Origin: Gammaproteobacteria bacterium
GTDB taxonomy: Bacteria > Pseudomonadota > Gammaproteobacteria > DSM-16500
Length of the DNA: 46,717 nt
Direction: 5' to 3'
NCBI GenBank assembly: GCA_031291175.1
Contig: JARLJO010000021.1
Location: 1-46,717 of the forward strand
The notes beneath the pieces are model-generated. The model ran no database searches. It worked only from the letters and a program-made list of their open reading frames with translations, and was not told the origin of the DNA. This document shows positions 7,363-15,532 of this stretch, one piece after another (position 1 is the stretch's first letter; every line of letters starts with the position of its first letter). The translations under genes and the position numbers were made by a program.

Positions 7363-8374
7363 GCACGCCTCGTGCCTCACCGGCAATTGGCAGAAGAGAA
7401 TAATGATGACGCTCACATAAAGCTGCTAATTCGGCTTCATCCTGTGTCACCACTAAAACCACCCCCGCAGCGTTACCAGCAATCGCGCCCGCGCCACAAA
7501 TTTTGGCGGCACCACCCATCTCTCTCACTTCTGAAACAAAATCCTGCACCGCTTTGGGAACCACATTAATTCTGACTAGTAACAGATGATTGGCGTGGAT
7601 CGCCTGCATGGCGGCTTGCATATCGTCCGCTACTAACGCCGCATCCATAGCATTCGTCACTGCCGCAAACTCATCACCAATTTGAGTATTTTTAAAAAAA
7701 CTGGCGGCCGATTCTACACATTCACCCGTGGTGGATTCCGGTGAACCGGTATTAACTAAATACATAGGCATGCTTGGCAAAGCACGCTGAGACATTTGTC
7801 CATCTTTCACATACAAACAACCACCATATAAAGAAACTCGCAAATCTAGCCCGCTAGAGTAACCATGCTGCATGTTTTCCGCTTCAAGACCCAAGCGCAA
7901 AAACATTTCCGGTGTCAGATCCATTTTTAAATGATTGGCAATTGCATGCACTACACTCAATACCGTTGCAGCAGATGATCCCATCCCACAACCAATGGGA
8001 ATATCGGAACGCACGTGGATTTTAATGCCTTGCGTGAGCTTGATGTTCAACGCTTCAAAAAACAGACTAAAAGCAATTTGCGCAAGTTCAACTGGCTTTT
8101 GTAGTACATCGCGTATCTTGAAGTCGCCACTCACAAAACGTTGGTACTTTCGCTTGATACGATCTTTTAAAGAATCCAACTTCGATAAACTGAGGCGTCT
8201 TTGATAAGACAGATCTGACAAGTCAAAAGAAATATGAGGTGCCATTTGGGGTGTTGTTACCGTCGTCACATAGCGATTAATTGCCATAGCAATCGCAGGA
8301 TGGCCATACACCACAGAGTGTTCGCCCGATAAAATTAACTTACCCGGCGCTAATATTTTTTTCGACTTTGGCAT
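7352..8374 (-). CDS. Mevalonate kinase
   Basis: Phosphorylates mevalonate to mevalonate 5-phosphate. The 340-residue protein has the mevalonate-kinase blocks APGKLILSGEHSVVYGHPAIA (about residues 9-29), the ATP loop PIGCGMGSSAATV and a C-terminal KICGAGAIAGNAAG loop. An inserted basic helix (DRIKRKYQRF) follows the first strand region. Start ATG at 8374 lies 35 bp inside the HMG-CoA synthase 3' end, so the genes are tightly coupled. The product shares only the GHMP fold with the next gene, so the two are not a recent duplication. Confidence 0.85.
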   Translation of the reverse strand: MPKSKKILAPGKLILSGEHSVVYGHPAIAMAINRYVTTVTTPQMAPHISFDLSDLSYQRRLSLSKLDSLKDRIKRKYQRFVSGDFKIRDVLQKPVELAQIAFSLFFEALNIKLTQGIKIHVRSDIPIGCGMGSSAATVLSVVHAIANHLKMDLTPEMFLRLGLEAENMQHGYSSGLDLRVSLYGGCLYVKDGQMSQRALPSMPMYLVNTGSPESTTGECVESAASFFKNTQIGDEFAAVTNAMDAALVADDMQAAMQAIHANHLLLVRINVVPKAVQDFVSEVREMGGAAKICGAGAIAGNAAGVVLVVTQDEAELAALCERHHYSLLPIAGEARGVHVI

Positions 8375-9533
8375 AAATTCTTTTATGATCTTGGATACTT
8401 GCTAATCGAAACTGGCCTGTTTGGTGCTCTGGTATTTCACAAGAACTACCGTCTTCAGGATAAGGAAACGAGTAAAATGCTTCATACTCGGCATAACTTA
8501 ATGCTGTGCGCTTAGCCAACATGGTTGCATGATTTTGAGTATCTAATGCATCCCGATAACCAGGCTGAATCACGCCGCTAAAATACTCTGCCACACAGCC
8601 TGAGCCATAACTGTAAAAACCCACTCGCTTACCGCTCAAATCTTCTTCGGCTAAATCCAGTAAAGCGGTTAAACCAACATACAATGAAGCGGTATAACTG
8701 TTACCAATCTGTCGCGAATATGCCAGTGAGTGGCCGATTTTGGCTGTTAACGCTTCTTCTGATAATTTCACGCATTGATTTATTTTCGCTAAATGCTGGT
8801 GCGCTTTTTCGACCAGACGTGGGACGGGTGAGTGATAACAATAATAAGCATGTTCATCAAAACCACGGCCTGATAAATCCCGGTATTGCTGCCAGGATTT
8901 TTCTAGCATGTTTAAATAGAGCTTGCTGGAGTATTTGCCTTCCACGAAAGCGCTGTCGGAATAATTTGGCCGCCAAAAGTCCATGACGTTTTCAGTGACA
9001 ACACCGTACTCTGCGTCAAAAGCCATGATTGCTGGGTTAGCGGATAACACCATGGCCACAGCACCGGACCCTTGAGAAGATTCACCTGATGTGCCTAAAC
9101 CGTAGCGTGCGATATCAGATGCTATTAACAGGACTTTTTTTTCTGGATGCTGGCGCAAAAAAGGAATCGCTAATTGAAGCGCGACCGTTGCGCTATAACA
9201 AGCTTGTTTTAGCTCAATGACACGGCATCGTTCTGGCAAACCTAATAAGTCATGTACGTAAATACCCGCCGCTTTTGATTGATCGATACCGGATTCGGTA
9301 GCAAACAATACCATCTCAATTGCACTCACATCAATTGACTGCAATGCGCGCGAAGCTGCATTAGCCGCCATCGTCACAATATCTTCATCCGGCGGTGGTA
9401 CTGACATTTTTTGCTGGCCTAGACCTACAAAAAACTTATTTACATCAACCCCACGAACTTTAGCTAAGGCTTCTAAATCTAAAGCATAATGCGAAGTATA
9501 AAAAGCTATCCTTTCAATACCAACTTTAACCAC
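8340..9533 (-). CDS. mvaS: Hydroxymethylglutaryl-CoA synthase
   Basis: Condenses acetyl-CoA with acetoacetyl-CoA to HMG-CoA. The 397-residue thiolase-fold protein has the catalytic glutamate in FATESGID (E80), the nucleophilic cysteine in ELKQACYSAT (C112) and the catalytic histidine in YYCYHSPVPRL (about 233-243); length and motifs are those of bacterial MvaS. Start is GTG at 9533 with GAGGA 8 nt upstream, and it overlaps the HMG-CoA reductase stop by 8 bp. No acetoacetyl-CoA thiolase lies in the window. Confidence 0.93.
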   Translation of the reverse strand: MVKVGIERIAFYTSHYALDLEALAKVRGVDVNKFFVGLGQQKMSVPPPDEDIVTMAANAASRALQSIDVSAIEMVLFATESGIDQSKAAGIYVHDLLGLPERCRVIELKQACYSATVALQLAIPFLRQHPEKKVLLIASDIARYGLGTSGESSQGSGAVAMVLSANPAIMAFDAEYGVVTENVMDFWRPNYSDSAFVEGKYSSKLYLNMLEKSWQQYRDLSGRGFDEHAYYCYHSPVPRLVEKAHQHLAKINQCVKLSEEALTAKIGHSLAYSRQIGNSYTASLYVGLTALLDLAEEDLSGKRVGFYSYGSGCVAEYFSGVIQPGYRDALDTQNHATMLAKRTALSYAEYEAFYSFPYPEDGSSCEIPEHQTGQFRLASIQDHKRIYAKVEKNISAG

Positions 9534-10593
9534 TATTCTTATCCTCGCTTTGCTTTTTACGCTCTAATTGCAAATGACTTCTCATCAACTCGCCCGGGTT
9601 AGTTTGTGCCGCGAGCAATGATAGTTCGCCGCATAATACTGCGCAAGCTGCAATAATTGCTAGACGCCTTGCGTTTTGACCCGGTTCTCTTTCTTCAAGA
9701 CAGCCTAAAATGCGGAGATTTTCACGCACGAAGTCGTAAGTTTTTCCGCTACCAATGGTGCCAACAATAATATTAGGCAAAGTCACGGTGAAATATAAAT
9801 CTTCCCCATGCAAGTCGGCATGCACAATACCTTGCGAGCCTTCGATGATATTAGCAGCATCCTGGCCTGTGGCTAAATAAAAACCTAACAGCATATTAGC
9901 AAAATGCGCGTTCGCCGTACGTAAACCACCTGATAAAATATTGCCGATTAAATTCTTTTTAATGTTGAGCTGGACGATTTTTTCGGGTGTGGTTTTAAGA
10001 AAGCGCTGGCAGACAGCTCGGGGAATAGTGACCTCAGCCACCACGTATTTGCCCCGCCCTAAAATACCGTTCACGGCAGAAACTTTTTTGTCGCTACAGT
10101 AATTGCCGGAAATGGAGACGTAATCTAATTCAGGATAGCGAATCAACAGCCAATCCACTAGACGCTCAGAGGCGAGTGTCGCCATGTTATGGCCAGCCGC
10201 ATCGGCGGTGTTGAACTCAAACCGGAGAAATATCAAATTGCCAACCACTTGTGTGTGCATATCGAGGAAACGAGCGAAACGGCTAGTTTCTTTAATAATG
10301 GCTTGCATCACATCTTTATGTTGCTGCAAGCTGGTGATGACTTCGTGTGCAATGGTGATATTCGGTGCTTCCAATACCACAGACCGGGTCATGCGCTCAT
10401 CGAGGATAATGGCCTTTATGCCCCCCGATTGATTACAAGTCTTTGCGCCACGATGCGTTGAAGGCCAAAGCGGCGTTTCAAATGTGGCTAGCGGAATGAG
10501 GATATCTCCCTCCACTTCCGGCCCGCTGATTTTGACCGGCCCTACAAGCCGCATGGGGATAATAGCTACCTGCTCTGTTGTTTGCCAACGCAT
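9526..10593 (-). CDS. Hydroxymethylglutaryl-CoA reductase, class I type
   Basis: Reduces HMG-CoA to mevalonate, the committed step. The 355-residue protein contains YVSISGNYCSDKKVSAVN, matching the GNYCTDKK signature of class I (eukaryote/archaeal-like) enzymes with the catalytic lysine, NTADAAGHNM in the dinucleotide-binding region, and PNIIVGTIGSGK near the C-terminus. It has no N-terminal membrane anchor, as in other prokaryotic class I forms. It is the first gene of the leftward mevalonate operon and diverges from idi with 75 nt between the starts, so a shared control region is likely. Confidence 0.9.
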   Translation of the reverse strand: MRWQTTEQVAIIPMRLVGPVKISGPEVEGDILIPLATFETPLWPSTHRGAKTCNQSGGIKAIILDERMTRSVVLEAPNITIAHEVITSLQQHKDVMQAIIKETSRFARFLDMHTQVVGNLIFLRFEFNTADAAGHNMATLASERLVDWLLIRYPELDYVSISGNYCSDKKVSAVNGILGRGKYVVAEVTIPRAVCQRFLKTTPEKIVQLNIKKNLIGNILSGGLRTANAHFANMLLGFYLATGQDAANIIEGSQGIVHADLHGEDLYFTVTLPNIIVGTIGSGKTYDFVRENLRILGCLEEREPGQNARRLAIIAACAVLCGELSLLAAQTNPGELMRSHLQLERKKQSEDKNSG

Positions 10594-10668
10594 AAGGTTT
10601 GGATTTCCACTTGAATTCTATTGGTTGTAAGTATATAAAAAGCGTTCCATTTTACTGGATAATGATCG
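10594..10668. promoter_or_regulatory. Divergent promoter region between HMG-CoA reductase operon and idi
   Basis: The 75 nt between the two divergent starts must carry at least part of both promoters. It is A/T-rich with TATATAAAAA near 10632-10642, but I cannot assign clean -35/-10 pairs. Functional pairing of a mevalonate operon with idi suggests common regulation. Confidence 0.4.
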
Positions 10669-11187
10669 ATGACAGCAACAGAACACGTCATTCTAGTTGA
10701 CGAAAATGACAATCCCATTGGGGTGGCCGAAAAATTAAAGGCCCACCAAGACAATCTATGCCATCGAGCATTCTCTGTTTTTGTTTTCCGAAATACACCT
10801 AAGCCTCTGCTTTTATTACAGCAACGTGCTGATAATAAGTATCATTCTGGCGGCCTGTGGACCAACACTTGTTGTTCTCACCCAAGACCTGGTGAAGGCA
10901 TTATCGAGGCAGGAGAGCGTCGATTGCAAGAGGAAATGGGATTATCGGCATCATTAGAATCTCATGGTTCGTTTCATTATATTGCCCATTTTGGAAATGG
11001 ACTGGTCGAAAATGAGATAGATCATGTTTTGGTGGGGTATACGGAGCATGAAAAGATTGAGCTAAATCCGGCGGAAGCAAAGGATTATCGCTGGGTTAGT
11101 ATTTTGGAGCTGGAGCAAGATTTAGCGATACACCCTGAGCAGTATACGCCATGGTTGAAACAAGCGTTGAGCTTGATTCACTTGTAG
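10669..11187 (+). CDS. idi: Isopentenyl-diphosphate delta-isomerase, type I
   Basis: Interconverts IPP and DMAPP, which mevalonate-pathway organisms need because the pathway yields only IPP. The 172-residue Nudix-fold protein has VDENDNPIG, LCHRAFSVFVF, the catalytic cysteine in TNTCCSHPRPGE and a Nudix-like helix EAGERRLQEEMG, all features of type I (metal-dependent) enzymes. Length is typical. It diverges from the mevalonate operon and converges on the orphan gene at 11252-11884, with a double hairpin between them. Confidence 0.94.
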   Translation: MTATEHVILVDENDNPIGVAEKLKAHQDNLCHRAFSVFVFRNTPKPLLLLQQRADNKYHSGGLWTNTCCSHPRPGEGIIEAGERRLQEEMGLSASLESHGSFHYIAHFGNGLVENEIDHVLVGYTEHEKIELNPAEAKDYRWVSILELEQDLAIHPEQYTPWLKQALSLIHL

Positions 11188-11199
11188 TTTGGAAAAAGC

Positions 11200-11245
11200 A
11201 CCCTCATCAGCCCTTGGGGCAGCTTCTCCCACAAGAGGAGAAGCG
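11200..11245. repeat. REP-like double hairpin between convergent genes
   Basis: Two adjacent hairpins follow idi: GCCC-TTG-GGGC (11210-11220) and GCTTCTCC (11222-11229) with GGAGAAGC (11237-11244). The order CCCTCATCAGCCC...GGGCAGCTTCTCCC...GGAGAAG resembles an intergenic palindromic (REP) element seen in many proteobacteria. It may also stop transcription from idi, although only a weak AATTTT run follows further on. Confidence 0.55.
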
Positions 11246-11251
11246 ACTACA

Positions 11252-11884
11252 CTATAATTTTGGAATGGCAACAGACACAGAACTTAATGGACTCAATTCG
11301 CGTTGTTTGCGAGCTTCTGCAAATTTAAAAACCGTACCTAATGGTAACTGGTAATCATTTAGGAGAGTACTCTCAGCAACATTGCCACCGGCCGCCTCAT
11401 ATTTAAACAAGCTATCCATCAACTTTTGACTTAATTCGATAACGCTAGATACCGTATAAACAGAATGTGAATGCCTGATCTGAAAACCTAGACTTTTAAT
11501 TTGCTGGAGATAATAAGTCTGTTTTGCCTGGTGAAAATCATCATGATTCTCAGGCTTATCAAAAAAATCTCCTAATAATTTGGATTCACACCCCTCGGCG
11601 GGACTATCGAGCTGCTGAGAAATTTGACTTAACTCAACATTTTGTGTGAGCGCATGGGCGATTTCTTTTTCCAGATGACTTTTCACAATGATTACAATAC
11701 TTTCATGCTGCTCTTTCGTTTGATCTACACCGTTTGATAATTCCTCCTGGTAATTCCGGTGGTAAACCATCACACGCTTTAAAGCATCTATCTGAAGGAG
11801 TGAAAGTTTTGGCGGGGTAGCTTTAGGGCTATCATCGATAATGGCATCTTCTAAGGGTTGATAATAAGATCTTGTTGTTGTCAT
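11252..11884 (-). CDS. Orphan protein, effector candidate with PmrA-like promoter
   Basis: A 210-residue soluble protein that I do not recognise. It is rich in glutamine, glutamate, serine and histidine, has predicted helical stretches (LSLLQIDALKRVMVYHRNYQEEL and SVIELSQKLMDSLFKYEAA regions) and no membrane segment or signal peptide. Start ATG 11884 has GAGGAG 8 nt upstream; a GTG at 11893 is too close to that site. Upstream lies a cTTAA-N6-cTTAA direct repeat 11 nt before a -10-like box, the layout seen at effector promoters regulated by PmrA in Legionella and Coxiella. A Dot/Icm effector is therefore possible, but no catalytic motif supports a function. Confidence 0.6.
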   Translation of the reverse strand: MTTTRSYYQPLEDAIIDDSPKATPPKLSLLQIDALKRVMVYHRNYQEELSNGVDQTKEQHESIVIIVKSHLEKEIAHALTQNVELSQISQQLDSPAEGCESKLLGDFFDKPENHDDFHQAKQTYYLQQIKSLGFQIRHSHSVYTVSSVIELSQKLMDSLFKYEAAGGNVAESTLLNDYQLPLGTVFKFAEARKQRELSPLSSVSVAIPKL

Positions 11885-11927
11885 TGCAGCCACTCCTCGT
11901 TTATTGCTTATTTGATTTTATGGGTCT

Positions 11928-11960
11928 AGTTTAGAGGAGAAAGCTTAAGGGGGTATTAAA
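11928..11960 (-). promoter_or_regulatory. Candidate PmrA box and -10 for the 11252-11884 gene
   Basis: On the minus strand TTTAA (11956-11960), six bases, CTTAA (11945-11949), eleven bases, then TAAACT (11928-11933) as a -10-like box. This fits the known PmrA consensus cTTAATatT-N2-cTTAATatT in an 11-bp direct repeat. The same spacing and the same second half-site CTTAAGCTT occur before the 1577-residue gene at 41578-46311. Binding is inferred; no pmrA gene is in the window. Confidence 0.55.
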
Positions 11961-11995
11961 TAAGGAATATTCGTAATAACAGCAAAAAATAGGAG

Positions 11996-12057
11996 TGTCA
12001 GGGTAGGTTTATTTTTTTTCGGGAGTCCGGCTCCGCGCGTAAAAACCTACCCTGTCA
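11996..12057. repeat. Long inverted repeat with 12-bp arms
   Basis: CAGGGTAGGTTT (11999-12010) is perfectly complementary to AAACCTACCCTG (12043-12054), with two more pairs after one mismatch on the outside. The 32-nt loop contains an eight-T run and a GGAG/CTCC hairpin. It lies between the start of the orphan gene and the end of glyA. It may be a small palindromic element or a glyA transcript-end structure; the T-run is inside the loop, so it is not a classical terminator. Confidence 0.6.
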
Positions 12058-12074
12058 CCGCACTTTGGTGAAAA

Positions 12075-13343
12075 TCAGGCTTTCTCTAAAATATCAGCGC
12101 TGTAAACAGGAAAAAGACGGCAAATATCAACAACCTTTTCTTGCACCCCCGCGATCATTTGCTCATTGTGAATATCATCTAATATGTCACAAATCCAGTT
12201 AGCCAAGGTTTCGCATTCTTTTTCTTTAAAGCCGCGAGTCGTGACCGCAGGCGTTCCAAGACGAATACCACTGGTGATAAAAGGGGATTGAGGATCGTTC
12301 GGTACCGAGTTTTTATTCACAGTAATATGCGCACGCCCTAACGCAGCATCCGCATCTTTACCGGTTATGCCTTTTTTCGATAAATCAATTAAGAGTAAAT
12401 GATTGTCGGTGCCGCCACTCACAACGTGATAACCACGACCCATAATCACTTTGGCCATGGTGCGCGAGTTATTCAAGATTTGTTGTTGATAGTCTTTGAA
12501 CTCCGGCTGCAAAGCCTCCAGAAATGCAACGGCTTTTGCTGCAATCACGTGCATGAGTGGACCGCCTTGCGCCCCTGGAAATACCGCCGAATTTAATTTC
12601 TTTTCAAGATCAGGATTGGCTTTTGCCAAGATCAAACCACCGCGTGGACCACGCAATGTTTTGTGAGTCGTGGTGGTCGTGACATCTGCAATGTTAACAG
12701 GAGAAGGATAAAGTCCCGTTGCAATAAGACCTGCCACATGCGCTATGTCAGCCATCAAATAAGCACCAACGCTGTCTGCGATATCGCGCAAACGTTGCCA
12801 GTCCACTACCCGAGAATAGGCTGAAAAACCCGAAACAATCAATTTAGGCTTATGTTCTTTAGCAAGACGCTCCACTTGTTCATAATCGATAAAGCCGTTT
12901 GCATCCAATCCATACGAAAAAAAGTGATACAACTTGCCGGAAAAATTAACGGGGGAACCGTGGGTTAAATGCCCACCATCCGATAAAGACATTCCTAAAA
13001 CCGTATCCCCCGCCTGAATCAGAGCAGAATAAGCAGCAACATTGGCTTGCGAACCTGAATGAGGTTGAACATTGGCATAAGCCGCGCCAAATAATTTTTT
13101 GACTCGGTCAATCGCTAATTGCTCGGCGACATCCACAAATTCACAACCACCGTAGTAACGCTTGCCAGGATAACCTTCCGCATATTTATTGGTGAGAACC
13201 GAACCTTGTACTTCTAATACAGCGGGACTGACATAATTTTCAGAAGCAATTAATTCAATATGATCTTCTTGACGATGCTGCTCATTTTTGATGGCTTCGA
13301 AGATGGCTGGATCAAAATCACGGAGAGAAGTTGTTTTAAACAT
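12075..13343 (-). CDS. glyA: Serine hydroxymethyltransferase
   Basis: Pyridoxal-phosphate enzyme that converts serine and tetrahydrofolate to glycine and methylene-tetrahydrofolate. The 422-residue protein is full length, with [20 protein letters not shown], the YYGGCEFVD region, and the PLP lysine in [14 protein letters not shown]. Start ATG 13343 lies 15 nt after the stop of the PurQ-like gene, so the two are probably one operon. In Coxiella glyA is also near the nrdR-nusB block (recalled, not checked). Confidence 0.96.
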   Translation of the reverse strand: MFKTTSLRDFDPAIFEAIKNEQHRQEDHIELIASENYVSPAVLEVQGSVLTNKYAEGYPGKRYYGGCEFVDVAEQLAIDRVKKLFGAAYANVQPHSGSQANVAAYSALIQAGDTVLGMSLSDGGHLTHGSPVNFSGKLYHFFSYGLDANGFIDYEQVERLAKEHKPKLIVSGFSAYSRVVDWQRLRDIADSVGAYLMADIAHVAGLIATGLYPSPVNIADVTTTTTHKTLRGPRGGLILAKANPDLEKKLNSAVFPGAQGGPLMHVIAAKAVAFLEALQPEFKDYQQQILNNSRTMAKVIMGRGYHVVSGGTDNHLLLIDLSKKGITGKDADAALGRAHITVNKNSVPNDPQSPFITSGIRLGTPAVTTRGFKEKECETLANWICDILDDIHNEQMIAGVQEKVVDICRLFPVYSADILEKA

Positions 13344-13358
13344 CGCTATTATCCTTTT

Positions 13359-14054
13359 TTAATGACGCGGAAAATAATGCAGTGGCGAAACTTGCTGAAC
13401 GTGGCCTTCTGCTATGTAGTCGTGCATGGAATGAAAAATCTTATCGCCGTAGCCGCCCATCTCAGGATGTGACAACATTGCCATCACATTGCCCACTTTA
13501 TTGGATACCGCTGCAATATTATCTGAAATAATTGCCTCGCCCTGCGCGGTACAATACTGAAAAACGGTCAAGCCCTGGATGCGCATTTCGTATAAGAGTC
13601 CCGGCGGGATCACAAAAGACCCCAGATTATCCGACAATGGATTACATAAAATATCTTTAGGCATTAATTTTTGCGTAAAAGCATTGAACTGATAATCCTC
13701 GGAAAGACGCAAATAGACGCATTGATCGACAAGCACAGGCTCCCTATCATTCAGTGTAATTCCCACCCGGTAGTCTGGCAATCCAGGCACCAAACCAGAC
13801 TCTATTAAGAATCTGGCTCCAAGACCGATGCCTAAAACTGGCTTGCCAGCTTCGATTTCTCGCTTCAATGTCTCTAATAAAGCATGATTTTGTTTTTCTG
13901 CTTCAATTACCACATAACCTTGGCAAGAGGGCAACGCAAGGTCTGACTGCCCTAAAACATAGTCAATCGGCTCCATCCCTGCGCGCAGCAAGGCTTCAGT
14001 CATTTTATTGTCGCAAGCTGAACTCTGGGAATTTTGTATGATAGCTATTTGCAT
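13359..14054 (-). CDS. PurQ-like class I glutamine amidotransferase with missing nucleophile
   Basis: A 231-residue protein that aligns by eye to PurQ, the glutaminase subunit of FGAM synthase: an N-terminal AIIQNSQSSACDNKMTEALLRAG, the nucleophile-elbow region GKPVLGIGLGARFLIESGLVPG, and near the C-terminus NKVGNVMAMLSHPEMGG. In active enzymes the elbow reads GICNG; here the cysteine is glycine (residue 77). The histidine and glutamate of the triad are kept (H196, E198). It should not hydrolyse glutamine by the normal route, so it may be a regulatory or structural pseudoenzyme. Start ATG 14054 has AAAGGT 6 nt upstream. It is followed by glyA, which supplies one-carbon units to purine synthesis. 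Confidence 0.75.
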   Translation of the reverse strand: MQIAIIQNSQSSACDNKMTEALLRAGMEPIDYVLGQSDLALPSCQGYVVIEAEKQNHALLETLKREIEAGKPVLGIGLGARFLIESGLVPGLPDYRVGITLNDREPVLVDQCVYLRLSEDYQFNAFTQKLMPKDILCNPLSDNLGSFVIPPGLLYEMRIQGLTVFQYCTAQGEAIISDNIAAVSNKVGNVMAMLSHPEMGGYGDKIFHSMHDYIAEGHVQQVSPLHYFPRH

Positions 14055-14434
14055 GGTTTACCTTTAAATTAGGGTGGTAAGATAACATGAAATTCGGAAG
14101 GGGGGCAAAGACGTCTTTCCCCTATTTCAGCCTCTCGCTCAAACAGTAGCAAAGTGGGGAAACTAAAATGGGCGAACTCACCTTCCCTCTTCCATTTTTT
14201 TGCTACCCCGCACAGAAAAAATAAGAGAAAGGTGAGCTTGCTCGATTTGAAACATTTTAACTATTTTTGCAGAACATAAAGACGGTATGATCAGGGAGCA
14301 AGAATCAGGCTGGCAGGGGCTTTCAGCCACCCTCCGGCCGATTGAAAGATAGATGTTTTTATTGCTAGACATTGCCCCCTATACATACCATAATCTGCGC
14401 TTTTCTTATTCTCGAAGTGGGGACATAAGGGTAC
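14055..14434. other. Divergent intergenic region between the PurQ-like gene and potA
   Basis: The 380-nt gap has no convincing gene. It contains the pot operon promoter (14366-14394) and must contain the promoter of the PurQ-glyA pair; a weak leftward TTGCCC-N18-TATCTT candidate lies near 14075-14105. A possible 64-codon reading frame in the middle has no homology or ribosome binding site that I can support. Confidence 0.5.
14366..14394 (+). promoter_or_regulatory. Promoter of the polyamine transport operon
   Basis: TAGACA (14366-14371), a 17-nt spacer and CATAAT (14389-14394), five of six matches to each sigma-70 consensus box. It lies about 40 nt before the potA GTG start and its AAGGG ribosome binding site, so it is well placed for the potABCD operon. 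Confidence 0.6.
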
Positions 14435-15532
14435 GTGACTAACAATATTATTGAGCTACGAGGTGTTTCCAAGTCCATTCATAATCATAGTATTTTGCAT
14501 GGAATCAACCTTGAAGTACGCAACGGAGAATTTTTGACTTTGCTCGGCCCCTCTGGCTGCGGCAAAACCACGTTGTTGCGCCTAATTTCTGGATTTGAAG
14601 ATCCTACAACCGGCTCCATCTATATTAATGGTAAAGATGTGAATGGTTTACCACCACACTTACGTCACGTACATACCGTTTTTCAAAGCTATGCTCTCTT
14701 CCCTCATATGACTGTTTATGAAAATGTCGCTTTTGGGTTACGTTGCCAGAAATTGCCAAAAGCCGAAATCGAGAGCCGCGTGTCTGAAGCGCTTAGAACG
14801 GTTAAGCTCGAAAAATTCGCTAACCGAAAACCAGATCAATTAAGCGGTGGCCAACAACAGCGAGTTGCCATTGCGCGCGCTGTCGTCAACCGTCCCTTGG
14901 TTTTATTGCTGGATGAACCACTGAGCTCTCTCGATTATCGCCTAAGAAAAACCATGCAAATTGAATTGAAGCAGCTGCAGCGCAAATTGGGCATTACTTT
15001 CATTTTCGTGACACACGATCAAGAAGAAGCGCTTTCCATGTCTGATCGCGTGGTTGTCATGCACGAAGGCTGTATTGAACAAGTAGGAACACCGCGCCAA
15101 GTATACGAAGCACCGCAAAATTTGACGGTCGCTCAGTTTATTGGCGAAGCAAATATTTTTGACAGCGAAATTCTGGCTGTGGATGGCAAACAACTGACAG
15201 TTGATATTCAGGGCAAGAAAAGAGAAATCAAAAGTAACGGCACATTTTTAGCCGGACAAAAAGTTCATATCCTCGTCAGACCTGAAGATTTACGCGTCTG
15301 GGGACAAGCTGAAGTCACTGATTCCAGTGATATGTACCCAGGGGTTGTTGAAGAAGTTATTTATAAAGGCACTACCGTTGATTTAATGGTGCGCCTGGCT
15401 AACAACCAACTCGTAGCTGCTACTGAATTTTTTGATGAAGACGATGAAAAGCTAGAATATTCTATTGGCGAACCCGTCTGGGCAACATGGCTTTCTGGTT
15501 GGGAGGTTATTTTACCCCATGAAGCATCATGA
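14435..15532 (+). CDS. potA: Spermidine/putrescine ABC transporter ATP-binding protein
   Basis: ATPase that powers polyamine import across the inner membrane with PotB, PotC and PotD. The 365-residue product has Walker A GPSGCGKTT (about residues 38-46), the ABC signature LSGGQQQRVAIARA, Walker B LLLLDEPLSSLD and the switch histidine in FVTHDQEEA, then a C-terminal TOBE domain. Start is GTG at 14435 with AAGGG 5-6 nt upstream. Its 3' end overlaps potB by 14 bp. Family assignment to polyamines rests on the potABCD order and the PotD products. Confidence 0.93.
   Translation: MTNNIIELRGVSKSIHNHSILHGINLEVRNGEFLTLLGPSGCGKTTLLRLISGFEDPTTGSIYINGKDVNGLPPHLRHVHTVFQSYALFPHMTVYENVAFGLRCQKLPKAEIESRVSEALRTVKLEKFANRKPDQLSGGQQQRVAIARAVVNRPLVLLLDEPLSSLDYRLRKTMQIELKQLQRKLGITFIFVTHDQEEALSMSDRVVVMHEGCIEQVGTPRQVYEAPQNLTVAQFIGEANIFDSEILAVDGKQLTVDIQGKKREIKSNGTFLAGQKVHILVRPEDLRVWGQAEVTDSSDMYPGVVEEVIYKGTTVDLMVRLANNQLVAATEFFDEDDEKLEYSIGEPVWATWLSGWEVILPHEAS

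Noticed and set aside
11151..11354. Rightward 67-codon reading frame overlapping the idi 3' end
   Set aside because: It spans the REP-like hairpins and the 3' end of the leftward orphan gene; its translation shows no protein-like composition.
14178..14372. Leftward 64-codon reading frame in the purQ-pot gap
   Set aside because: No ribosome binding site, no domain, and it overlaps the pot promoter.
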